From Globodera rostochiensis (Eukaryota > Nematoda > Chromadorea > Rhabditida > Heteroderidae), in NCBI GenBank assembly GCA_018350325.1, contig JAEVLN010000011.1, positions 1,794,449-1,858,448 on the forward strand: 64,000 bases of DNA. Reading direction: 5' to 3'. The notes beneath the pieces are model-generated. The model made no database searches, was not told the origin of the DNA, and saw only the letters and a program-made list of their open reading frames with translations. How positions within the stretch are numbered: the stretch's first letter is position 1; each line of letters begins with the position of its first letter. A program made the translations under genes and the position numbers. Positions 22,801-34,193 of this stretch are shown in pieces.

Positions 22801-24230
22801 GATGTTCCCGTCCGGTCTCTAATCGGTAGCGGCAAACGGGAGTAACGCGTCAGGGTTCTTGGGACTGAGAACACGTCTCGGGAACAATTCCCCCCCCCCC
22901 GCCCTCTCGGGAAACAATCCCCCACCCCCCCCCCCGCCCTCTCGGGAAACAATCTCCCCCCCCCCCCATTCCATTCATTCCTAATCTCCTAATCCGTAAT
23001 CCGGCATAAATATTATTAAATTAAGTTATTGTACCAAACAAAAAAAATTTTGCACATGATTTTTGGGTGTTTTTGTCCGGCACATTCACAAGTGTGCCGT
23101 CGCCTCTTTTTGTTTTTTTGTTTGAATTAACTAAACCTTAAACCGGTGCCATTTCTCACATTTCGGAGGGCCCGAATTGAACTTTTATCTCCGGCAACGA
23201 AAAATATTTTTGCGCATTATTTTTTCATAATTTCCAATTGTTCTATAAATGGAAAGAGTTAATCACTCACACCCATCGTTTTGCTCTTCTACCATTTTAA
23301 AATAAACCCTCAATCGGCTGAGTGGTTTCAAAAGAGTGAACTTTTTTGACGGAATCTGTTCATTCAAAATGAGCGCGTCGCCGCCGCATCCGTTCCAAGA
23401 ATGAATGTTAAATGGAAAGGATTAGCGTGTTGTTCTTATGATTGGTGGGAGTGTCCTCATCCTCCTTTACATTCCATGCTAAAAAACTTCACTAATGGGG
23501 AAAGCCGGAGGCGCCCCCCCCCCCAATCCGTGTTGTGTCGTCAGCGCTAGCCAGCCAGCCCCCCCGGGGGGGGGGGGGGGGGGGGGGGGAGGGGAATCCA
23601 GCTACCGTACCCGCTGCTACGCGAGCAATTTTGCAACGCATTTAACTCTTAATAGGCAGCAGGCGCCGCAAAAGCGCTACACACACTCATGAGACTATAG
23701 ACCCGGATTAAGGGAACACAAAAAAAGCAAAAAAAAGTGTCAAAATAATGGGGGGGGGACTTGCGCAAATGGGACGCTGACTGACGAAGACTACCTTTGT
23801 TGGCGCCGCGCCTTGGGAAATATAAAAATTAATTTGGGGATCAGAAGCACAGCAATTAGTCATACAGCTTTAAGTTGAAATTACACAAATATCACATCCA
23901 CATCCATCGCTTCCGACACAAAATTGAGTTTGAGAAAAAGAAGCCAATTTTTGAACAAATGCCTCGTTTGGCTCAAAGCAATTGATCGATTACGATTGAT
24001 CACATGATTGACACGGATCTACGTTGTTTTCATTAATGACTAAGCTCGGATTTTGAAAACCTCGGATCAGGATATGGAAATGGCCAGGATCAGGATTTGC
24101 CAGGAAAGGAGTCTTGGAAAATCCTGTCCGGAGTCCGGTTCTGCTTGACCCATATATTATTCGGCAATAAAATACTAGCCAAAAGTAGTCGGGTTTTGGG
24201 CAATCCTCGGGAATTGAGGTCTCGTCGCGG
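16900..24230. other. Gene-poor stretch dominated by poly-G/poly-C tracts
   Basis: No gene is supported. Long G or C tracts occur near 16911, 17846, 18041, 20397-20415, 20479, 20600, 20682, 20725, 21059, 21140, 21243, 21261, 22891, 22925, 22955, 23515, 23570-23590 and 23752. Proline- or glycine-rich frames here are translations of these tracts. A 47-codon frame at 20824-20967 begins with a hydrophobic leader (MIVAFCVWLVGLDAA) but lacks supporting exons. The block at 22846-22990 is a dispersed repeat listed separately. Confidence 0.5.
22846..23050. repeat. Dispersed repeat with C-tract units, copy 1
   Basis: It starts at an ACGCGTCAGGGTTCTTGGGA word and continues with CTCGGGAACAATTCC plus repeated CTCGGGAAACAATC units separated by C tracts, ending in CCTAATCCGTAATCCGGCA. 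A second copy is at 27713-28010. Confidence 0.75.
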
Positions 24231-24246
24231 TTCATTTTTTCTTAAA

Positions 24247-24325
24247 TGCCATATTTTTGACCTCTCGATGCCATAAAAATGCCATATTTTTGATCTCTCG
24301 ATGCCATAAAAATGCCATATTTTTG
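24247..24325. repeat. 34-bp tandem repeat
   Basis: About 2.3 copies of a unit containing CTCTCGATGCCATAAAAATG and CCATATTTTTGA. Confidence 0.7.
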
Positions 24326-24879
24326 ACCAAACAGCTTCCGCATTTTATTCCAATTTTGATTATTACAAAAATAATTTTCTCAATTTTCTTGATGAAAAAA
24401 ATTGGGCCCAGATCCGATCTGCTGGCGGGGAGGGGAGCTTTGAAGTACAAAAAAGTACAAGTTCAAACACTTAGCAAAAGCTTTCTTCTCGATCTTTTCA
24501 ATGAATTTTGGCACCAATTTTCAATTTTTTTTAAAAGCTAATTCCTTTAGAATCCTTAAAGCGCCTTTAAGCTTTCCACAAATTGTGTCATATGAATGGG
24601 ACAGGATTTTAAGGTACTGCACAAAAACTTCAAAATAGTCATCTCTAAAATAGGCGCTAAGAAACCCGGCATTAAAAACACGAAAAAGTGCCAAAATAGG
24701 CACTAAAATTTCTTTATTTTTTCAGAAAAAAATATCGATCTTTAAGGGTGCGTTTTTGGGCAAATAAAAAAATAATTTGATTAAAAAAATGCAATTTTGG
24801 TTTATGTTGCTTAGAGAAAAATAAAAAACGAATTATTTGAACAAAAGTCGCATTTTGAAATTGTTATAGCGCCCATGTG

Positions 24880-25084
24880 CCAAGAATTTGTTTGGCACGT
24901 GCCAACGCATTTGTTTGGCACGTGCCAACGCATTTGTTTGGCACGTGCCAATGCATTTGTTTGGCACGTGCCAATGCATTTGTTTGGCACGTGCCAATGC
25001 ATTTGTTTGGCACGTGCCAATGCATTTGTTTGGCACGTGCCAATGCATTTGTTTGGCACGTGCCAATGCATTTGTTTGGCACAA
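24880..25084. repeat. 23-bp satellite with a GGCACGTGCC core, about nine copies
   Basis: Nearly identical units containing TTTGTTTGGCACGTGCCAA. The first three copies carry CAACG and the rest CAATG, so the array has a two-variant structure. Every unit has a perfect 10-bp palindrome with a CACGTG E-box core. Frames on both strands stay open because 23-bp units cycle through all phases; this is not coding. Confidence 0.9.
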
Positions 25085-25099
25085 AATTTGCGTTTCATT

Positions 25100-26290
25100 C
25101 ATCGATGTGAGGCTTTTGCGCAGAAATTAATAAATAGTACCAAATTGGATGTGATAAATTGGGTAAAAAAGATATCAGTTGACCATTTGGACCAATCTTT
25201 AAATAAAAATGCCGAAGAAATGAAAAAAAAGAAGCCATGAATGTGGACTAATTGAGAGGAATGCCAAAAAAAGGTTAAGAAAATGCCAAACAATCGGAAT
25301 AAAATGTAAATTAGGTGGTAACCGATAGAAAATGCCTAAATTTGTGCCTAAAAATAATAGTTGGATTTAATATAATGAGATCAAACTATCAACAGTGGTC
25401 GAGAAAATGCCGGATTTTGAAATATAATTCCCGGTAGTGCGTCAAATTAAAAATAAATAAATCGAATTTAATTAAATAAAAATGAAAAGTCCGGACGACA
25501 CTAAAAATTTGACTGAATCTCTCGATTGTTTTGAGCTTATCATTAAGCTAATGCTAAAAATTAAATATTAATTAAACACTAATGGTGGACGAAAAACAGA
25601 TAAATTTATATGAAATGGCGCAAAATGGGCTGAGAAACTTTAAAGAATTTTTGGTTTTTCAAATTCTTAATTAAATAAAATGCGTTGCCCCCCCCCCCCC
25701 CATTTACTAATGAATTAAATTTTCTCAATTTTTCGGCAGGTGGTTTCTCCTCATCATTTAGTGGCCGAAAAAGTGTTCACGCAGCAAATTGAGGTTTATG
25801 AGTGGCCGTGCGCACATGTAAATGAATGAATAAATGTGTTATTATTTATTATGTTATGTTATTGGATCCTCCCCCCCCCTCCACCATTTGTGGAACTGTT
25901 TAACGAGAATTAATGACGAAAGAGAATTAGTAATTTGTTTTCTCAAATTCCAGAAAAAAGAGCGGGGGGAATTTCTTTTGGGGGGTGGGGGATTTTCAAA
26001 TTTTCCCACGTCGTCGGGATTGAGGAGGTTAAGCCGAGAAAACCAAACAAAAACAAAAAATTCGGCTGCCGAAATATTAAAAACTGCTGCCGTTTTTTTG
26101 GTTTTCATTTAGTTAATTTCTTTAATTGTTTAAGAATTTAAGAAAACCGTTATGCTTATCGAAATACGCCAAATAATAAATAAAAATATAACAAATGTTT
26201 TTATTGAAAAACGGAAATTGATTGATTGGCTCACATACAATTACGAACTACATAACTAATTAGAGCTAAATAAATAAAGAAAGAGAGAAA
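25100..26290. other. No gene seen
   Basis: AT-rich spacer with C or G tracts at about 25687-25701, 25870 and 25980. No supported coding sequence or RNA. Confidence 0.5.
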
Positions 26291-26302
26291 GCAATTTAAT
26301 GA

Positions 26303-26926
26303 TTAATGGAACATCATTGAGCTCAATTGGCTTCCGCCGCCCCAAAATTCGACTCGCCTTGAAACCTGAAAAAATTTTAATATTTAATAATTAGGCGGGG
26401 CGGGTTTTCCCTGTTTGATCAAACCCGTGCCCGGGTCCAAAAAGTCGGATAGCCCGGAAAACCCCGGATAGCCCGATTAATCCAATTCACCCGGGCTCTA
26501 TTTAATACAATAAAAAAAGAAGAAAAATTTTAAACTTTGATCGAAACAAAAAATAATGCATTTTTTAACATTTGTTTTTTTAATTTTACTAATAAATGGC
26601 AAGTTTACACTCACCGGCTGTCCGGTGTGTCGACGTTTTCGACCCGTGGAGCCGCAGCAGTACATACGACGTTCCTGCTCCACCATGTACTTCTCCATCT
26701 CGGCTAGTGCGCTGAACATCTGACGCTTCTTGCGTCCACAGCAGCAACATTGTTGCGGCGGTGGCGGTGGCGGCGGTGCAGGCGCCGCCTGCTGCTGACA
26801 GCAGCAGCAACCGCCGCCGCCGCTGGGCAGTCCGGTGGCATTTATTTGGTGGTTATGGAGCAACACAAGAACTCCGAACAGTACAACCAGGGAAAGCAAC
26901 AACATTTGATTGAATCGAAGAACCAT
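26303..26926 (-). CDS. Secreted vicinal-cysteine peptide precursor, copy 1 (124 aa)
   Basis: Exon 1 (26615-26926) and exon 2 (26303-26365) join in phase 0 across a GTGAGT...TTTCAG intron. In order the protein has a signal peptide (MVLRFNQMLLLSLVVLFGVL), a CCCC cluster, a poly-Pro stretch, a second CCCC followed by GRKKR, a helical segment QMFSALAEMEKYMVEQERR ending in a CC pair followed by GRKRR, a short linker, and VSRR followed by VEFWGGGSQLSSMMFH at the C-terminus. Gly before basic clusters is the usual signal for proprotein cleavage and C-terminal amidation. The paralogue at 33377-33745 keeps all these blocks. A TTTCAG about 20 nt before the ATG could be a trans-splice or upstream acceptor. 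The family is not one I recognise; a secreted multi-peptide precursor is inferred. Confidence 0.7.
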
Positions 26927-26929
26927 TTG

Positions 26930-28780
26930 GGGATAGAAAAGGATATGGTTTGGAGCTGAAACTTTTTTAAATTTCAGAAACTAAATTTGAGTGTGTTCTG
27001 CTCCTTCTTGGGAAGGATTCAGTGACGATCAATGTTTTGAGCATGCCTTTGATCACAAATTCAGATCAAAAATTAAAAAGGTCAAATCGTTTGTTTTGGT
27101 TGGAGATGTGTCAAATCAAAGTGGAATTTTGGTAATGAATGAAGTCCAGTTGATTTTCTGTGGCACTTTTATACCAAAAATTTTTGGCGCCTCGAGCAAA
27201 CGCTCTCGCGCATCTCGTCCCGTCCAATCACAACTGATCAGATCAGCTAATGTGTGCGCGCGCGCACATATCCCGTTCCACCGCCTCATCCAACGCTTTG
27301 TGTGTGCCCTAACAAAGTTCAGAGGGAAGAGGGGAGATGCTCGGCTTGCTTGGCTGGTTTGTTCAGATCAGTCAGTGGAAGGGCGTAAATCAAATTATCC
27401 GATCAAAAAATGCATTAAATTGGATCATCAAAAAAAGCATCGTGATTGCAGCAGAAGCAAGAAACTGAAGAGCAGCATCCTTCTCGCCATCATCACAATT
27501 ATGGGTTAATTTCTGTTGCACGGATCACCAGAAATGACGTCGCTTAATCAAATAAAATATAAATTAATATTCGGTTTACTTAAGTACATTCTTTTTTCCT
27601 CAAAAATTTAGGAAGTATTTGTATCAGACATCTACCACTGAACATAAATTTAGGCTAATTTTGGAACATGGGGTGGGATCGGCCAACACGTTAGGGATCC
27701 CGACCTAAATCTGAACGCGTCAGGGTTCTTGGGACTGAGAACACGTCTCGGGAACAATCCCCCCCCCCTCGGGAAACAATCCCCCCCCCCCCCCTCCTCG
27801 GGAAACAATCCCCCCGCCCTCTCGGGAAACAATCCCCCACCCCCCCCCCCATTCATTCATTCATTCCTAATCCGTAATCCGGCATAAAAAAATTATGCTA
27901 TGGCAACAATTAAGTAATACTACAAACTACACATTCCCAACACATTCGCGCACAATGTACTTGCCGGCCTCTGTGTGCAGGAATTTGTATTATTAAATTA
28001 AGTTATTGCACCAAAAAAACAAAAACATTTGTTTTTTGCACATTACACATCAGCAAGGAGAAGGGCAAGGCGTTCAGTGATTGATGATGAAGAGTTTGAG
28101 GTTTTAAAAGAGCGCGGAACCGAACCACATTCATTCACGAATTCCACGTTTTTTTCATTAATTTTTGTTTTGCTTTAAATCAATAAAAATAAATTAATAT
28201 CGATTTAGTCAGGCGTGCCAACTTGTACTTTTTTTAAAGATTTGTACTGTTTTCAGCTCGGCACTGATTTTGTACTGATTTTCAGGATAATTCGTAATTT
28301 TTAGAGCAATTTTAACAAATTGAGTCGAAAATTCAAAAATTTCTCGCGGCGCCTATCGGCACCGCTGCCTCGCCCCAGAAAGCAGAATTCGCAAACAAAA
28401 ATTAAATCAGAGTACTGATTTTGAACAATTTTTGCTGGCACCCCTGATTTAAGCACAGGGGTCGGATAAGTCCAAAGTAAAAATAGGTATAGGATAAGAT
28501 ATTTATCAAAAAATAAAGATTTTGCTGGTTAAATAAAGGACAAACTTTTTTAACAATTTATTCATGAGTTCACTTGAAATGATTTTTTCTAACAAACAAA
28601 TTTTTCTTTCTAAGCAGCAATTTGTGCATCTTGTGGAATTCAAAATGCAATTTTTTTGATTATGCTCTGGGGGGGGGGGGGGGGATCGGCGGTGTCGATC
28701 AGGGCATTTGCGAAAAACGGATGCCATACAATGCCATTCTTAGAATTGCCATTTTTTCAGCAAATGAGTTGGCCTCCCTG
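26930..28780. other. Intergenic, repeats, no gene supported
   Basis: A 172-codon frame at 26991-27509 lacks an ATG start and recognisable features. The second copy of the C-tract repeat occupies about 27713-28010. A GC hairpin motif copy is at about 28346-28372. A G tract lies at 28670-28684. Confidence 0.5.
27713..28010. repeat. Dispersed repeat with C-tract units, copy 2
   Basis: Shares ACGCGTCAGGGTTCTTGGGA, CTCGGGAAACAATC units and CCTAATCCGTAATCCGGCA with 22846-23050, plus the downstream TATTATTAAATTAAGTTATTG. A 100-bp insertion separates the last two blocks here. Confidence 0.75.
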
Positions 28781-28794
28781 GTTTTCGACCGTAC

Positions 28795-29285
28795 GTAGAC
28801 AAAAGATCCGACGGACAAAATGTCCCGGTACCCCGCGTTTCGGCGCGCACGATTCGGCGCCGACAAGTTTTCGTTATAATTAGTTCAAATTCAACCAAAC
28901 CAAACATTCAAAGTTAAGTAGAAGCTTACAAAGGCAAAAGCTAAGCGATTCAACTTGAATAAAAAAAAAAGTTATGACTCAGCCGCGCAAAAATAGCACG
29001 GAAAATTGAGATTTTTACACGTTTTAAGCTATAACTTTTTTTTGAAAAGACAAATCGGTTAGCTTAAGCTTAATCAAAGGTCCAGCATACTAAGAGCTTT
29101 CGTATGATACCAAGAATTTTTGGTTTGGTTGACTATGAACAAAGTTATAACGAAAAACTTGTCGGCGCCGAATCGTGGTGCTCCGAAATGTCCGGTAAGG
29201 CAAAATTGGACAAAATGTCTGGTCGATTGGAAGAGGACAAAATGTCCGTAGCAGGGAAAAAAATAAAATGTCCAATGAGCGGAAT
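28795..29285. mobile_element. Foldback element
   Basis: The left arm (about 28810-28880, GGACAAAATGTCC ... GATTCGGCGCCGACAAG, then CGTTATAA) is an imperfect inverted copy of the right arm (about 29147-29235, TTATAACG ... CTTGTCGGCGCCGAATCG ... GACAAAATGTC). A second inner pair involves AAGCTTA and TTAAGCTTA words. No coding capacity and no clear target duplication. Confidence 0.6.
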
Positions 29286-29289
29286 TCAA

Positions 29290-29900
29290 AAAAAATTGCA
29301 TCAACCTTCCAAAAACACTTCTTTAGGTTTGTTTTGGTGCTGAAACCGAATGCCGTTTTCGGCGAATTGTCCAATTTCTCAACTTTTGCAAAAGGATTAA
29401 TATGCAAATTTATTTATGTAAATTCTCTGCGCTTAAATTCGGCTTTTTTACTCATTTCTCTCTATTTTGCACTTTGTTTATCGATTGGTCGGTGTTGCAC
29501 ATCGCACATTTTTTGCCGCTTATTCCGTAGTACCGCATTTGAAGAACAGTCGCATAGTCCCTGTCTGTCTGCTTCTGCATCTCTGCGAATAAACCCTTTT
29601 AAAAGAAATTTTTTTGAAAAAATTGCTCAAGAAAAATGCAATAAAATCCAAAATGCACACCTAAAAATTGACTTTTTTAGCTATCCCCCCCCCAGAGCAA
29701 AATCCTAAATATGTACGTACTGCCTGCGACCACCTCGTGCCAAAAATATACATTTTGCTGTATTTTTGAACATTTTGTAAAATGAATACTTATTTCGGAC
29801 CCCAAAATCTTATTTTTTGCCCTTGATGCCCTTATTTTCGAAAATTTTCGATACGAACCCTGTCTTTAACCCATTCAGTCACGCTCATCGAAAATACACA
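29290..29900. other. Upstream region of the MATH-BTB gene, no gene seen
   Basis: A long open frame at 29268-29708 contains no ATG-led conserved domain and is Cys/Ser-rich by chance. Promoter or trans-splice elements were not identifiable with confidence. Confidence 0.4.
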
Positions 29901-31753
29901 ATGGAACCATCCAAAAGCCAATCCCCGTCGAACACTGGTGGTGATCAGACAAAAGGTAAAATGCCATTTTCAACAAATTTAATCAAAATTTTAATTGGTT
30001 TTTCTCCTTGCAGACAACAAGTACAAACGCAGTAGTCAAATTTTGTTCCGGATGCCAAAATTCAAGGAATTTTCTGCTGGGCGTGGATTGAAGGCAGTAC
30101 TCAGTGCCCCGGTTGTGTACATCAACGGATTGCCGTGGCAAATCGAAATCAATCATTGTGATGCGCACGTTGGCATTTTCTTGCATTGCGATGGCGATAA
30201 AACGGGTGGGCGAGCTTAATTTGTGAACGATGGCAAATTTGAATGCTCTTCAATAAATGCCATAAATAATTATTTTAGACATGGCCTGGAGTTGTCGTGC
30301 GGCTTACCAATTCAGCGTTGTTTCTTGCGAGAAAAGCGTTGAATGTCGTATGAAGGAAGGAAATCTGGACAGATTTAACCTTTACACAGCCAATGGTCGT
30401 AGTTGGGGCAGGCAGAAATTTGTCAAATTCGAAGTGAACGAATAAAATGGCTAATATTTTAAATATTTGTTTTGTTTTAGGAATTGATGGACCCGAACAA
30501 TGGCTTATACGATGAGAAGGCGGACGCCGTGACGTTCAAAGCCGAAGTGGTCGTGGAAGAGCCCAACAGAATGCCGTAAGTTTTCTTTTAAAACTGATTT
30601 GATCAGATCGGCAAGTTCTACTGATCAGAGGATATATGTACCTCTTGGGTAGTAAGTACACCTGCAGTTTACATGACACAAAAAAATTTTATAACACAAA
30701 ATTTTTTTTTCAATGTATTCAAAGCCTAAAAAGGTGCTTCTAGAGGTATTCGAGGGCCTAGATTCTTGAATCTGACATTCATTTCGACCATTTTCACCCC
30801 GGATCCGAATTGTTTGGCAACTTAATTTTTTTGAGATTTCTTGATCGGTTTCTGCCCCCTTTTTTCATTTTCTGAATTCAACTTTTGTTTTAGCAGAATT
30901 CGTTATGAAAACGCATTGCGGGTCAATGGCAAATTGGTGAATGTGAACAAATACGTGAGTTTAAATTAAAGTTGAAAATAATTCTTTGTAATTAATAATT
31001 TAAATTTCGAAATAATTATCTTTATTTAAACAATTTTAGCTGTTGGCCGCTCACTCGAAATTTTTCCGAACTTTGTTTTTTGGTCAAAACGCGGAAGAAA
31101 AGCCAAAAGTTCAAATTGACGAAGTTCCGGATGCCGTCGAATATTTTGAACGACTCATTTCAACGATCGATTCACATGGCGTGGATTTGGACGGTAAAAA
31201 GTTTGAATTTTGGCTATTGAATCATTTATTCTCTTATTGGGTGGGCTAAGGGACAACTGAGCGCCGGCTGATTGAGTGCGACAAATTTTGGAAAAATCAA
31301 TATAAGAATTTGTGATTTCAAGCTCTCTGATTGATTTAAGAAGCCGAAATTTGTTCGCTCAATGGGCCGCTAATAATGGAATTGCAAAAATTTATATTCT
31401 TTTAATTCAGATGAATTCATTGAGAACGTTTTGCTTTTGGCTAATCGATTTTTGTTGGGCTCCGTCGAGAATCGATGCGTTCACTTTCTGATGACGAAAA
31501 GCAAAATGTCGGCCATTTGCAAATTCCGATTGGCACATCAGTACGACATTATTGGCATGAAGGTCCAAAATATGCAAATTATAAATAAAATTTAATTCAA
31601 TTTCAGAAGAAATTGTTGATGGAAATGACCAAGGAGGACTTTTTGATTGTCGGGGAGAATTACATGGACAATTATTCGGAAATCACCAAATTAGGGGAGG
31701 AAGCAATGAAAGAACTGGGTGAATGCCACAAGAAACTTTTCGGCACGATGTGA
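29901..31753 (+). CDS. MATH-BTB domain protein, copy A
   Basis: About nine exons start at ATG 29901 ([19 protein letters not shown]). The MATH domain spans exons 2-4 ([50 protein letters not shown]) and ends with a [12 protein letters not shown] strand. The BTB/POZ domain follows: [47 protein letters not shown], then [19 protein letters not shown] and the helix [12 protein letters not shown]. It ends in a helical tail at TGA 31751-31753. Family knowledge: MATH-BTB proteins bind cullin-3 through BTB and substrates through MATH. Introns are short with GT-AG edges; one holds a dispersed-repeat block (30738-30830). Paralogues lie at 52969-54561 and 57533-59908. Exon edges are approximate. Confidence 0.85.
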
Positions 31754-31759
31754 AGACAG

Positions 31760-32157
31760 AAGAGAAGAGATCATATTGATTGAAAATATTGTAATTAATA
31801 AAAAAAGGTCATTTTCATGTGATTAAATTAGGGCTTTTATTCAAAAATTGAAAAATTGTTGTGTCTATTAGGGTTCGGGTTGGGGCCGGGCGATTCTCCT
31901 GTTGCTCATCGAAAAAAAGTCGCAGAGCCTAGCGGTTTTTAGGGGTTTTTTGTGACCTATTTATCCCTCGAGGCGGGTTTTTTGCAGAAAATTTTTCCAA
32001 GCCCTTAGGCGCTTTTTTCCAAAATGACTCCCATTTTCAGTTTAAGGAGCTTCCGGATTTCTGCGTGCGTCTGATAAATTTAATGCAATTATCTTTTTTG
32101 CTCAGTACCCAAAATGGAGCGGATTTTTGGGGCATTATTTTGAGAAATGAATGGTAC
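31760..32157. other. 3' flank of MATH-BTB copy A, no gene seen
   Basis: AATAAA-like signals occur just after the stop (31797-31803). The rest is AT-rich up to the hAT-type element. Confidence 0.4.
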
Positions 32158-33080
32158 CAGGGCTGTGTCGAAATTTCGATTTTCGAATTTCGATTTTCGA
32201 CGTTTTTTTCCTTTCGATTTTCGATTTTCGATTTCGACAAAAATGGGCTGTTTTTCGAAAATAATTTCGAAAGTCGGAGGTCCAGGTTTTTAAATTTTTG
32301 GCAAGGATGGGCAGTGGTCTTGCCAACTTTTTGACACTTTCAATCTTTTTTACATGCGTCCAACAGGTAAATTTATAGCTCAGTGGTTTGTCTTTACGAT
32401 TTTGTCTTTTGGGTTCGAACCCGCTACAGTGCGATCACTTTTTTAACCTTTCTTCGGCCTTCACATTCTATCCCCCATTAACGGAACATTTTTAATGATT
32501 TTCAATTATTTTTAAATTAAAATACTTACAAAAAAAGACCGCCGTACATTCTCCACTCTTATGTAAAAATGTTTTCCCCGAAATTACGAAGAAAAAAGCT
32601 CAATTTTGCGAAAATTTTGGTGAAATTGCTTAACAAAACCCCCAAATTTCTCCCAGCGGCGCCTATCGGCACCGACGGGCCGCCACTGAAAGCATAAAGT
32701 CGACCAATTCATTGTGGTTTTTGGATCATTTTTCTTAACAAATTGAGTCAAAAAATCAAAATTTTCTCGGCGGCGCCTATCGGCACCGCCGACACCCCAC
32801 CCTCATAAAAGCTTAAAATGGGCATATGAAGGCCTCTGAAATAAAAAATGCGTCCTTCAAAAATTTAAAAATGAACAAGTGAATATTTCAAAAAATATTT
32901 ATTAAATAAATTATTTGAAAAAAATTTTTTCTAATCACATAAAAAAAATTTTCGATTTTGTTTCGATTTTCGATTTTCGAATTTCGATTTTCGACGTTTT
33001 TTTCCTTTCGATTTTCGATTTCGAACTTTTCAGTTTCGATTTTCGATTTCGACTTTTTTTTTACTTTCGACACAGCCCTG
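32158..33080. mobile_element. hAT-type non-autonomous element, 923 bp, intact termini and 8-bp target duplication
   Basis: The termini CAGGGCTGTGTCGAAA and TTTCGACACAGCCCTG form a 16-bp perfect inverted repeat. Identical AATGGTAC 8-mers flank both ends (32150-32157 and 33081-33088), the hallmark length for hAT. The subterminal regions are arrays of TTTCGATTTTCGA words. Inside are a tRNA-like segment (about 32365-32433, TAGCTCAGTGGTTTG ... GGGTTCGAACCCG) and two GC hairpin motif copies (about 32657 and 32769). No transposase frame is present. A decayed relative is at 12866-13470. Confidence 0.9.
32365..32433 (+). repeat. tRNA-like segment inside the hAT-type element
   Basis: TAGCTCAGTGGTTTG resembles a Pol III A box and GGGTTCGAACCCG a B box, about 30 nt apart. 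The same pair sits at about 13060-13125 in the related element. It seems to be a resident part of the element, perhaps an old SINE insertion. Confidence 0.5.
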
Positions 33081-33376
33081 AATGGTACCATTAGAAAGGC
33101 CACAATATGAAACAAGCTATTCCAGGACGATTCGTTCATTTGTTCGGCAGTACGTGCGTTAATGTTTAATTTAAAATTTCCCCCATTTATTAGTCAAATT
33201 TAATTTAAAGTTTCTTAAGAATTGAAACAAAAATTTAAACTGAAATAATAAATAAATAATTGAATGATAAATGATTGTGATTAGCATATAATTATGTTTT
33301 TGGCGTCTCAGCGTTCGTTCTTTCGACTGTAAATAGAATAATGATTTGTCCATGTTCGGAGCGGCCTGGCCTCTGA

Positions 33377-33745
33377 TCAGAACATTTTTGTGCCAAAATG
33401 GTTGAGTGCCCAAAATTCTAAACGCTTCGACACCTAAATTTGAGAATATTTTTAAGCTTTTGCAAAAAAAAAAATTGTTTAATTTTGGCCACTCACCGGT
33501 GCGCCGATGGCACGTCGTTTTCGACCAGTAGCTGTACAACAGGAAACACGACGCTCCCACTCCATCAGTTCGCTGAGCACTCCCTGGCGCTTGCGGCGTC
33601 CACAACAGCTGGACGGCGGCGGTGGCGCTGCCGGCGCGCTGTTGCAACAACAGCACATGCCGCTCTTCGGCATTCCGGTGGCATCAAGCAGTACAACGAA
33701 CGCAAGCAGTACAACAAACAGTGCGGGTGGGATGATGAAACGCAT
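33377..33745 (-). CDS. Secreted vicinal-cysteine peptide precursor, copy 2 (101 aa)
   Basis: Exon 1 (33497-33745) and exon 2 (33377-33433) join in phase 0 (GTGAGT donor, TTTAG acceptor). The order matches the gene at 26303-26926: signal peptide (MRFIIPPALFVVLLAFVVLL), CCCC, Pro-rich stretch, CC followed by GRRKR, a segment QGVLSELMEWERRVS ending in CC and GRKRR after TAT, then VSKR followed by LEFWALNHFGTKMF. Conservation of the VS-[RK]-R-x-E-F-W tail across the intron supports both gene models. Predicted products after cleavage would be short, some amidated, some starting with Gln. An alternative start nine bases upstream (MSYMRF) is possible. Family unknown to me. Confidence 0.7.
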
Positions 33746-34193
33746 GTAAGACATATGAATTTTGCAGAGCAGAAGCGATTTTTGCTGCCAAAGAAAATAG
33801 TTAAAAAACATGATTACTAGAAAATTTTCCATTTTCTGACATAAAAGAGCTAATTTTTTGAAATTGTTGAATATCAAAAATTTTGATCTTAAGAACAATA
33901 TTCACCGAAAAATTGCTTTATGTGCGTTAAAGACGGAGAGAAAATGTAAATTTCTGATCACCACCGATCAGTGGCAAAAAATGGTCAGTATGTGACGATT
34001 AAACCATTGGAAGATTGCCTATATAAGCGCATTTTTGTCCACCGCACAAAATCCCGTTTTGTTTCCACCATTCTCGATTGGACTGCTGCTGATTTGAAAT
34101 GCGGATTTGGGATATTATGTTCTCTCATCAGCCACAGCAATTTGTCACACCAAAAATCTTCTGATCGCGGCATATGCCAAAACCCGTTTTTGG

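Noticed and set aside
24880..25084. CRISPR-like array
   Set aside because: Units are contiguous with no unique spacers, and the context is a eukaryotic genome.
24811..25130. Cys/His-rich repeat proteins in several frames
   Set aside because: All are readings of the 23-bp CACGTG satellite in different phases.
26991..27509. 172-codon plus-strand frame upstream of the peptide precursor gene
   Set aside because: It begins with GTG, has no signal, domain or splice edges, and its composition looks like a chance frame.
33440..33820. 126-codon plus-strand frame over the second peptide precursor
   Set aside because: Antisense shadow; the minus strand has signal peptide, paralogue and matching intron.
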